Assembly (NCBI RefSeq): GCF_002105535.1
Contig: NZ_CP015848.1
Location: 3,514,926-3,578,925, forward strand
Direction: 5' to 3'
DNA length: 64,000 nucleotides
DNA from: Magnetospirillum sp. ME-1
Lineage (GTDB): Bacteria; Pseudomonadota; Alphaproteobacteria; Rhodospirillales; Magnetospirillaceae
In this document: positions 20,467 through 27,396 of the stretch, piece after piece
Position numbering within the stretch: the stretch's first letter is position 1
Layout: every line of letters begins with the position of its first letter
The notes under the pieces: model-generated
Databases searched by the model: none
Told to the model about the DNA's origin: nothing
What the model saw: the letters and a program-made list of their open reading frames with translations, nothing else
Position numbers and translations under genes: made by a program

Positions 20467-21180
20467 ATGGGGGAAGCATTGAAGACCTGCGTCGCCATCC
20501 GCCATGTGGCGTTCGAGGACCTGGGCAGCTTCCAGGCGCCGATCGCGGCGGCCGGCTATTCCATCCGCACCGTGGAGGCCGGGCTCGACGATTTCGCCGC
20601 CCTGGACGATGCCGCCATCGACCTGCTGGTGATCCTGGGCGGCCCCATCGGCGCCTACGAGGACGACAACTACCCCTTTCTCGGCCCCGAACTGGCGCTG
20701 ATCGGCTCGCGCTTGCGGGCCGGGCGGCCGACCATCGGCATCTGCCTCGGCGCCCAGTTGATGGCCCGCGCGCTTGGCGCCCGGGTCTATCCCAACGGCG
20801 GCGTCAAGGAGATCGGCTGGTCGGCGCTGGACCTGACCGAGGCCGGGCGCAATTCCCCCTTGGGCGTGCTCGACGGTGTGCCGGTGCTGCATTGGCACGG
20901 CGACACCTTCGACCTGCCTGACGGCGCCGTTCTGCTGGCATCCACGGCCATCACCCGCAATCAGGCCTTTTCCTGGGGCAAGGCGGCGCTGGGGCTGCAA
21001 TTCCACGTGGAGGCCACCGGGGCGGGACTGGAGCGCTGGTTCATCGGCCACGCCGCGGAAATCGGCGGCGTGCCTGGCCTGACGGTGCCCAAATTGCGGG
21101 TTGAAACGGCCAATTGCGCCGCCGGCCTGGAAGCGCTCGCCCCACAGGTGCTGGGGGCGTTTTTGTCTGATATGATGTAA
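20467..21180 (+). CDS. Class I glutamine amidotransferase (GMP-synthase-type domain)
   Basis: Free-standing class I glutamine amidotransferase of 237 aa. It has the oxyanion patch VILGGPIGAYEDDNYPFL, the nucleophile elbow GICLGAQL with its Cys, and the His/Glu pair in LQFHVEAT, so the catalytic triad is intact. Related proteins are annotated as GMP-synthase-like or as gamma-glutamyl hydrolases, but no synthetase partner is adjacent, so the acceptor reaction is unknown. ATG 20467 is listed as the start; TTG 20479 is a real alternative because GGGGGAAG lies just ahead of it. It follows the chemoreceptor gene by 89 bp and precedes the DUF2336 gene. Confidence 0.87.
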   Translation: MGEALKTCVAIRHVAFEDLGSFQAPIAAAGYSIRTVEAGLDDFAALDDAAIDLLVILGGPIGAYEDDNYPFLGPELALIGSRLRAGRPTIGICLGAQLMARALGARVYPNGGVKEIGWSALDLTEAGRNSPLGVLDGVPVLHWHGDTFDLPDGAVLLASTAITRNQAFSWGKAALGLQFHVEATGAGLERWFIGHAAEIGGVPGLTVPKLRVETANCAAGLEALAPQVLGAFLSDMM

Positions 21181-21262
21181 GTCACTTCCCTTAAGGCTTC
21201 CCGCCTGTTCAGGGCGCAGGAAGCATTGTATAGTCCGCCCAAAGGGGCAAGAGAACACAGCC

Positions 21263-22378
21263 GTGGACCAGAAGCTCAACGAAGAAGACGTCAAGCGCCT
21301 GCTCTCCAATCCGACCGGGGACGTGCGTGCCGAAATCGCCGACAAGATCGCGTCTCAGCACCAGGGGTTGAGCGATGGCGAGCGCAAGCTGGCCGAGGAT
21401 ATCTTCCGGCTCATGGTCCGCGACGCGGAAGTCCGCGTGCGTGAGGCGCTGGCCCGCCAGCTCAAGGAGAACCCGACGGTTCCCCACGACGTGGCGCTGT
21501 CGCTGGCCCGCGACGTCGAGGACGTATCGCTGCCCATGCTGCAGTTCTCGGATGTCCTGACCGACGAGGACCTGGTCGAGATCGTCCGCAGCCAGAGCCC
21601 GGAGAAGCAGGTGGCCGTCGCCGGCCGCGCCCACGTTTCCGCCACCCTGGCCGATGCCCTGGTCGATACCGGCAATGAAGCGGCCGTGGCCACCCTGGTG
21701 TCCAACGAGGGCGCCGAGTTGACCGAGAACACCCTGAACCGCGTGGTCGACCGCTACGGCGAGTCCGAGCAGGTGGGGCAGTCCCTGGTCGAGCGCAAGG
21801 TGCTGCCCATCACGGTGGCCGAGCGCCTGATGACCAAGGTGTCGGAGAATCTGCGCCAGCACCTGATGGCCCGTCCCGACCTCACCCCCGAGGCCGCCGC
21901 TGCCATGATGATCCAGGCCCGCGAACTGGCGGTGCTGGGGCTGTCCAATTCCGAAAGCGACGTGGCCCAGCTGGTGGGTCACCTCTACAATGTGGGGCGC
22001 CTCACGCCCTCCATCATCCTGCGCGCCGTGTGCATGGGCGACATGACCTTCTTCGAGGTGGCCATCGCCAAGCTGGCCAAGATCAAGGTGGAGAACTGCC
22101 GCACCCTGATCCACGACGCCGGCAAGCGCGGCTTCGAGGCCCTGTTCGAGAAGGCGGGCCTGCCCAAGGCCTTCTATGCGGCCATGCGCGCCGCCATCGA
22201 CGTATCCTACGAGATGGAATACGACGGCGGCCCCAACGACCGCGAGCGATTCTCCCGGCGCATGATCGAGCGCATTCTGACGCAGTACGGCGACCTGGGC
22301 GTCGATTTCGAAAACGACGACCTGGAATATCTGCTGTCCAAGATGAATCAGCTGCCGGCCACCATGCTGGGCGAGTGA
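21263..22378 (+). CDS. DUF2336 domain protein
   Basis: Cytosolic all-helical protein of 371 aa in the DUF2336 family, common in alphaproteobacteria and of unknown function. HEAT-like helical pairs are visible, for example VRAEIADKIASQ, VRVREALARQLKENPTVPHD and VSLPMLQFSDVLTDEDLVEI. The C-terminal half carries ALFEKAGLPKAFYAAMRAAI, as in other members. It starts at GTG 21263 (MDQKLNEEDVKRLLSNPTGD). The preceding gap of 82 bp is short and may hold its own promoter. The next gene, 149 bp downstream on the same strand, is also of unknown function; the pair may be functionally linked. Confidence 0.85.
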   Translation: MDQKLNEEDVKRLLSNPTGDVRAEIADKIASQHQGLSDGERKLAEDIFRLMVRDAEVRVREALARQLKENPTVPHDVALSLARDVEDVSLPMLQFSDVLTDEDLVEIVRSQSPEKQVAVAGRAHVSATLADALVDTGNEAAVATLVSNEGAELTENTLNRVVDRYGESEQVGQSLVERKVLPITVAERLMTKVSENLRQHLMARPDLTPEAAAAMMIQARELAVLGLSNSESDVAQLVGHLYNVGRLTPSIILRAVCMGDMTFFEVAIAKLAKIKVENCRTLIHDAGKRGFEALFEKAGLPKAFYAAMRAAIDVSYEMEYDGGPNDRERFSRRMIERILTQYGDLGVDFENDDLEYLLSKMNQLPATMLGE

Positions 22379-22527
22379 TCGGGCCGGCCGACGTTTTAAC
22401 CACACATCCCGGCCGGCCTAGGGTCGCCATTGGGGCGGCGGCCAGGCGGGCTTAGGGGCCGCGCTCGGGCAGTGGGGCAATAGGTGGGCCGATTTTGTCG
22501 GCCAGTTGGGATTAAGAGGGGAAAAGC

Positions 22528-23694
22528 ATGTCCGGGAGCGCGAAGCCCGCGGCCAAGCCGCTCGACAAGGATGCGGCCAACCGCAAGGAAATCATCACCA
22601 CCATCAAGGGGCCGGTGACCGCCCGCGTCACCCAGCTGATTCCCGCCCTGGCCGCCTTCCCCAATCCCTATTCCGCCGTGCTGGCCACGCCGGACCTGCT
22701 TTACGCCTGCATGCAGCTGGTCAAGACCAAGCGCGACCAGTTCCAGGACCTGCTGGTGGACAAGGACGGCAACCCGGTCACCACCGATGATGCTCCGTTG
22801 CGCTGCGAGCGCTCGCTGGATCAGGTGATCTCCATGGTGGTGCGTTCGGGCGCCAAGGCCTATGCGGAAAAGCGCTTCGGCACCGCCGACAAGCCCGCCG
22901 CCCCGGTGGCGGTCAAGAAAGAGCCCAAGACCCTGCTGGAGAAGATCCAGTCCCTGGTCTCTGGCAAGTGGGGTGACATGGAGGTTCCCAAGGCCTCACC
23001 CACCCAGGCCGACCAGTTCTATGGCGCCATCAAGGATTACCTGGATTACGACTGGCAGGTTCCGCTGATCCCCTGCTTCGCCGAACTGCCGGTCAAGCTG
23101 ATCCGCGAGATGGGGCGCGGCGTCACCACGCTGCGCACCGCCGAAGGCATCGCCGCCCTGGCCGATATCGGCCGCCACTCCATGGATTCGGCCAAGCGCA
23201 TCCTGTCCGACGACATGATGCGCGAGATGCTCGACACCCAGCCCTTGGCCGCCAAGGGCGTGGCCTTCCTGGGCAAGGACCGCTACGACTACCTGCACGG
23301 CACCGTCTACGGCAAGATGGGCGAGAAGTTCTGGGAAATGTGCGTCGATTGCGACCGCCTGGAAGCCATGGAGGTCCAGAACGCCAAGGATCTGGAGCAG
23401 CTGGCCAGCCACCTGCACATCCTGTCGGGCGAATCCATCAACCAGATCGTCCGCTTCCTCAACTACTCGCAGATCCCCATCTTCCTCGAGATCGGCTCGG
23501 AAAAGCTGGGCGAGGAGAAGTTCGCCGAGATTTTCGGCGTCCCGGGCAACAAGAAGCTGATCAAGATGTTCTGCGAGAAGATCAAGATGTGGAAGCTGGA
23601 TCAGGACGATCCGGACACCGATCTGCGCAACAAGCTTCCCGACGTGTTCGGCGCCTATCTGCGGGCGCCGGCGGATTTCGAAAAGGGGCTGTAG
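22528..23694 (+). CDS. Conserved hypothetical protein, 388 aa, unknown function
   Basis: Soluble, mostly helical protein that I do not recognise. A Lys/Ala-rich N-terminus (residues 1-25) is followed by TARVTQLIPALAAFPNPYSAV and a central basic linker (about 125-145, PAAPVAVKKEPKTLLEKI). A larger C-terminal domain has the odd run MCVDCDRLEAMEVQNAKDLE and ends DVFGAYLRAPADFEKGL. There are no membrane helices, signal peptide or Walker motifs. The start at ATG 22528 has GAGGGGAAA upstream. It ends 9 bp before a strong bidirectional hairpin and is convergent with lysS. Base composition is like the neighbours, so there is no sign of recent transfer. Confidence 0.8.
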   Translation: MSGSAKPAAKPLDKDAANRKEIITTIKGPVTARVTQLIPALAAFPNPYSAVLATPDLLYACMQLVKTKRDQFQDLLVDKDGNPVTTDDAPLRCERSLDQVISMVVRSGAKAYAEKRFGTADKPAAPVAVKKEPKTLLEKIQSLVSGKWGDMEVPKASPTQADQFYGAIKDYLDYDWQVPLIPCFAELPVKLIREMGRGVTTLRTAEGIAALADIGRHSMDSAKRILSDDMMREMLDTQPLAAKGVAFLGKDRYDYLHGTVYGKMGEKFWEMCVDCDRLEAMEVQNAKDLEQLASHLHILSGESINQIVRFLNYSQIPIFLEIGSEKLGEEKFAEIFGVPGNKKLIKMFCEKIKMWKLDQDDPDTDLRNKLPDVFGAYLRAPADFEKGL

Positions 23695-23703
23695 CCCCGG
23701 TCC

Positions 23704-23737
23704 GTCATCACCGGGACCGGCCCGGTGATGACGTTTT
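23704..23737. terminator. Rho-independent terminator, convergent genes
   Basis: Perfect 12-bp stem GTCATCACCGGG / CCCGGTGATGAC with a 5-base loop, followed on the plus strand by GTTTT. It lies between the convergent 388-aa protein gene and lysS and probably ends the former. Confidence 0.8.
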
Positions 23738-23749
23738 CCGCAGACGTGC

Positions 23750-25336
23750 CTACATGTCCTCGCCCCTGATCGCCTTGTCTAAGAGGGCGATGGTCTCGGT
23801 GACGCCGAACAGCTTGATGAAGCTGCCCATGCGCGGGCCCTGGTCGTTGCCCAGCAGCACCTCGTAGCAGGCCTTGAACCACGCCTTGAGATCGGCGAAG
23901 CAGGGGCGCTTGCCGATCTCGTAGACCAGATTCTGGATATCCTCCACCGACGGGTCGGCGGACAGGGCTTCCAGGCCGGTCTTCAGGGCGGTGAAGGCCT
24001 CCACCTCGTCGGGCGTCGCCTTGCGGTAGGTTTTGTTGGGCAGGACGAAGTCGCGGTAATAGGCGATGGCGTAGCCCACCAGCCCGTTCAGGATGGGGGC
24101 GGTGTCGGGCGCCGCACCCGGCGCATAGCGCTTGATGAAGCCCCAGATCACCGCCGGATCGTCGGAATGGCAGACGCTGACCAGGTTCAGCAGGATGTTG
24201 AACGACAGGTGGGCATCCTCGGCCGGCGGCTGGCCGCCGTGGATATGCCACACCGGATTGTCCAGCTTCTTGCCGGCTTCTTCCCCAGGGAACTTGCCGA
24301 GATAGGCCAGGTACTCGTCCACGGCGCGCGGGATGACGTCGAAATAGAGCCGCTTGGCGGTCTTGGGCTTCTGGTACATGAACAGCGCCAGGCTTTCCTG
24401 GGGCGCGTATTTCAGCCAGTCCTCGACGGCCAGACCGTTGCCCTTGGACTTGGAGATCTTCTGGCCCTGGTCGTCCAGGAACAGCTCGTAGGTCAGGTTC
24501 ATGGGGGCCTTGCCGCCCAGGATGGAGGCGATGCGGGTCGACAGCTGGACCGAGGGGATCAGGTCCTTGCCGCTCATCTCGTAATCGACGCCGAGAGCCA
24601 CCCAGCGCATGCCCCAATCGGCCTTCCACTGCAGCTTGCACGCGCCGCCGGTGACCGGGGTCTCCACCTTCTTGCCGTCCTCGCGCTGGTAGACGATGGT
24701 GCCGGCCTCGACATTGCGCTCGATCACCGGGACCTGGAGGACCACGCCGGTTTCCGGGCAGACGGGCAGGAAGGGGGAATAGGTGGCGCGGCGCTCGTCG
24801 CCGAGCGTCGGCAGCACCACGTTGATCACCTGGTCGTAGTGCTTGAGCACGCCCAAGAGCGCGGAATCGAAACGGCCCGAGGTGTACCAGTCGGTGGCCG
24901 ACTGGAACTCGTATTCGAAGCCGAAGGCGTCGAGGAACGAGCACAGCCGCGCGTTGTTGTGATGCCCGAAGCTTTCATGGGTGCCGAAGGGATCGGGAAT
25001 GCGGGTCAGCGGCTTGCCCAGATGCTTGGCCACCATCTCCTTGTTGGGGATGTTGTCGGGCACCTTGCGCAGGCCGTCCATGTCGTCGGAGAAGGCGAAC
25101 AGGCGGGTGGGAATCTCGGGCGCCAGCAGGGCGAAGGCGCGGCGCACCATGGTGGTGCGCGCCACTTCGCCGAAGGTGCCGATATGGGGCAGGCCCGAGG
25201 GGCCGTAGCCGGTCTCGAACAGCACATAGCCCTTGTCCGGCGCTTTCCCTTTCAGACGCTCGTCCAGCAGGGCGCGGGCTTCCTGAAAGGGCCAGGCGGT
25301 AGCGGAGCGGGCGAGGTCGCGGGTATCGGAGGACAT
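23750..25336 (-). CDS. lysS: Lysyl-tRNA synthetase, class I
   Basis: Class I LysRS (LysK type) of 528 aa that charges tRNA-Lys, as used by many alphaproteobacteria in place of the class II enzyme. The Rossmann signatures are intact: the HIGH-like GLPHIGTF (HIGTF at 51-55) and KMSKS-like KISKSKGN (from residue 293). Other family blocks include PDNIPNKEMV and KLQWKADWGMRWVALGVDYE (given here as short pieces). The C-terminal part is the helical anticodon-binding domain. The start at ATG 25336 (MSSDTRDLAR) matches the family length. It stands alone and is convergent with the upstream hypothetical gene. Confidence 0.95.
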   Translation of the reverse strand: MSSDTRDLARSATAWPFQEARALLDERLKGKAPDKGYVLFETGYGPSGLPHIGTFGEVARTTMVRRAFALLAPEIPTRLFAFSDDMDGLRKVPDNIPNKEMVAKHLGKPLTRIPDPFGTHESFGHHNNARLCSFLDAFGFEYEFQSATDWYTSGRFDSALLGVLKHYDQVINVVLPTLGDERRATYSPFLPVCPETGVVLQVPVIERNVEAGTIVYQREDGKKVETPVTGGACKLQWKADWGMRWVALGVDYEMSGKDLIPSVQLSTRIASILGGKAPMNLTYELFLDDQGQKISKSKGNGLAVEDWLKYAPQESLALFMYQKPKTAKRLYFDVIPRAVDEYLAYLGKFPGEEAGKKLDNPVWHIHGGQPPAEDAHLSFNILLNLVSVCHSDDPAVIWGFIKRYAPGAAPDTAPILNGLVGYAIAYYRDFVLPNKTYRKATPDEVEAFTALKTGLEALSADPSVEDIQNLVYEIGKRPCFADLKAWFKACYEVLLGNDQGPRMGSFIKLFGVTETIALLDKAIRGEDM

Positions 25337-25424
25337 GGATTGATGCTTTCCGTTCAAACAAGACAAGAGCGGAAAGCTAGTCTTCGGCAGCGGCGGCGTC
25401 AATCGCAGCGCGGCGCATGGCCCC

Positions 25425-26924
25425 TCAGCGCCGCTTCTCCGTCTCGTCCGCCTCGCGGTTGGCGAGGTAGTTGGAGAGTTCCTTCATCTGGCTCTGCCAT
25501 TCCTGCTCGGCATTGCGCTCGCGCAGCCAGATGTCCGGGTCCTCCTTGACCTGGCGGAGGTAGCGCACCGTGTAGGGCACATGCAGCTCGCGCTGGCCCT
25601 CGGTGGTGCCGAAATTGCAGACGAAGCTTTCCAGGAAGGCCGAGGAGACGCGGGGGAAGACCCGGTGGCAGGCCAGGACCAGGAAGTCGCCCCATTCCGG
25701 CGGGAACTTGGCGAAGGCACCCAGCAGGTTGTCGCGCAGCGCGCCCTCGCGGGCTTTCTGCTGGAAGATGCGCGGGTCCTTTTCCTGCTCGTAGAGATCG
25801 TGGCAGATGCGCCAGGCGTGGTTGAGGCGCTTCCACCAGTCGTTCCGGGGGTCGAGCAGCGAGCGCAGCGTCTCGATCTCGCGGTTGCCGATCTTGGGGA
25901 TGTCGTAGGCCTCGGGCGAGGACGGGGCGAGCATCTCGCGCAAGGCCTTGGTGTTGTCCTTGACCTGGAAGACCTTGGTGCCGTCGGGCTTCTTGGTCTC
26001 CACCAGCTTCAGCTCGTCCCAGCCGCTGTTCCAGCCCTGGAGGATGCTGTCCTCCAGGGGCTTGGTGACGTGGTCCCAGAAGCTGTCGGTATCGTCCTCG
26101 GCCCATTCGTAGCTGGTGGCCAGCATGCGGATGTTGCGGCTTTCCCAGATGGCGGGGAAAATCAGCTTGGTCACCGCCGCCTTGAACTTCTCGGCGAATT
26201 CAGGCGACGCCAGGAAGAAGGGGGGCAATTCCCGCTTCAGGGCGGGGTTGTGGCGCTGGAAGAACACCAGCACCTTGTCGATGCGCCGGCCGATGGCCGC
26301 TTCGCATAATTTGTCGAAGCTTTCGAACCCCTTGGCCGGTTCGGGAAGCTCCGGCACCACGTATTCCAGACGGGTCAGCAGGTGGGCGAGGTTGGGCGGC
26401 AGCTCGTACTCGATGTCCTTGTTGCGCGCTTCGCGCCGCGCCTTGCGGGCTTCCTCGTCCTCCTTGGGCGGCAGGCCGGAATACATCTCCATGACGGGCG
26501 CCGGGGGGGGAGGCGGGGGCGCCTTCTTGGGGATGAAGGGCTTGTACTTCATGTCCTCCTTGAGGATATGGGTGACCAGCCAGTCGGTCAGAACCCGGAT
26601 CAGCACCTGGGAGCAGGTCTTCAGATCCTCTTCTTGGGTGGCGGCCCTGAACTTGTCGTGCAGCAGCTTGGCCTTGAAGGCCAGGGCCTCGTGCCCCTTC
26701 TTGTGCGCGTCGATCTCGGGATATTTGGTGGCGGCCATCACCGCCTCTTCGCGGCGGAAATGCTCGTCCACATAGCGCAGCAGGTCGTCGGTGACGGTCG
26801 AGACCTGGCGCCAGTTGTCCTGGCCGATCCACTGCTCGGTCATATTGATCAGGTCAATCAGCCGCTTGTGGTCGGCATCCAGTGCCGGCGCTCCAACGGA
26901 CATGGCATCGCGCCATACGATCAT
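25425..26924 (-). CDS. Bacteriohemerythrin fused to a large uncharacterised domain
   Basis: Protein of 499 aa. Residues 1-130 are a complete bacteriohemerythrin: His19, His55, Glu59, His74, His78, His119 and Asp124 give all seven di-iron ligands, so it should bind O2 or NO reversibly. A Pro-rich hinge (about 130-150, with runs of prolines) leads to a charged linker. The C-terminal domain of about 330 residues, helical and Trp-rich, contains the pattern RNDWWKRLNHAWRICHDLYE (shown as one 20-residue piece). I cannot assign that domain. The start at ATG 26924 (MIVWRDAMSVG) is where hemerythrin similarity begins. It may sense oxygen; no signalling domain is obvious. Confidence 0.85.
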   Translation of the reverse strand: MIVWRDAMSVGAPALDADHKRLIDLINMTEQWIGQDNWRQVSTVTDDLLRYVDEHFRREEAVMAATKYPEIDAHKKGHEALAFKAKLLHDKFRAATQEEDLKTCSQVLIRVLTDWLVTHILKEDMKYKPFIPKKAPPPPPPAPVMEMYSGLPPKEDEEARKARREARNKDIEYELPPNLAHLLTRLEYVVPELPEPAKGFESFDKLCEAAIGRRIDKVLVFFQRHNPALKRELPPFFLASPEFAEKFKAAVTKLIFPAIWESRNIRMLATSYEWAEDDTDSFWDHVTKPLEDSILQGWNSGWDELKLVETKKPDGTKVFQVKDNTKALREMLAPSSPEAYDIPKIGNREIETLRSLLDPRNDWWKRLNHAWRICHDLYEQEKDPRIFQQKAREGALRDNLLGAFAKFPPEWGDFLVLACHRVFPRVSSAFLESFVCNFGTTEGQRELHVPYTVRYLRQVKEDPDIWLRERNAEQEWQSQMKELSNYLANREADETEKRR

Positions 26925-27017
26925 TCCGGCCCCCGCCCTACATACATGCCAAAGGCATTTCCCACCCTTCATCAGATGTGACTTTAGGCATGCTTGTCAA
27001 CGGTGATAGGGCGAAAG

Positions 27018-27236
27018 TCAGCCGGGAACCATCTCATGAGGGTGGCGGCCATGCTCGGCCAGCAGCGAGGCGCTCAGGATGGTGCAGTAATCGCCGAACT
27101 CGCACGTCTTGAGGCGCGGGCAGGCCAGAATTTCACGGGTGAACTGGATCAAGGCCTGCGGATCGTCCGCATCGATCAAGCGCTGCCCGGTGTCCGAGAC
27201 CAATCGGAATGTGCAGTCTGGGGTTCGCAGCGTCAT
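27018..27236 (-). CDS. Small Cys-containing hypothetical protein, 72 aa
   Basis: Small protein just upstream of the hemerythrin fusion (94 bp) on the same strand. It has four Cys: one near residue 8 and three in CPRLKTCEFGDYC, a spacing (C-x5-C-x5-C) that could bind metal or form a redox site. There is no signal peptide or membrane helix. It starts at ATG 27236 with GAGG nearby. It is preceded by a 160-bp AT-rich stretch likely to hold its promoter. Association with the hemerythrin protein suggests an oxygen- or redox-related role, but this is inference only. Confidence 0.65.
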   Translation of the reverse strand: MTLRTPDCTFRLVSDTGQRLIDADDPQALIQFTREILACPRLKTCEFGDYCTILSASLLAEHGRHPHEMVPG

Positions 27237-27396
27237 GGACGCCTCTGTCTCTCAAATAATCCGAATCGCCACTTCTGTGGCTCGGCTCATGGAAAAATTA
27301 TACCTAAGGTGATTATTTAGATAAAGGCATATTCATTAGTGGTGCAAAATAATACTTACGAATTAAGCAAAAGACGTCGGAAAATTCCGTAAAATT
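27237..27396. promoter_or_regulatory. AT-rich intergenic region: promoter plus possible terminator
   Basis: A 160-bp gap strikingly richer in A/T than its surroundings. It should contain the minus-strand promoter of the small Cys protein. Close to the helicase end it holds CGGAA-AA-TTCCG (27378-27389) and the palindrome TAAAATTTTA (27390-27399). These may form the end signal of the helicase transcript. Confidence 0.45.

Noticed and set aside
18575-20479. 634-aa minus-strand open frame opposite the chemoreceptor
   Set aside because: Low-complexity Gly/His/Leu shadow of the conserved chemoreceptor signalling domain.
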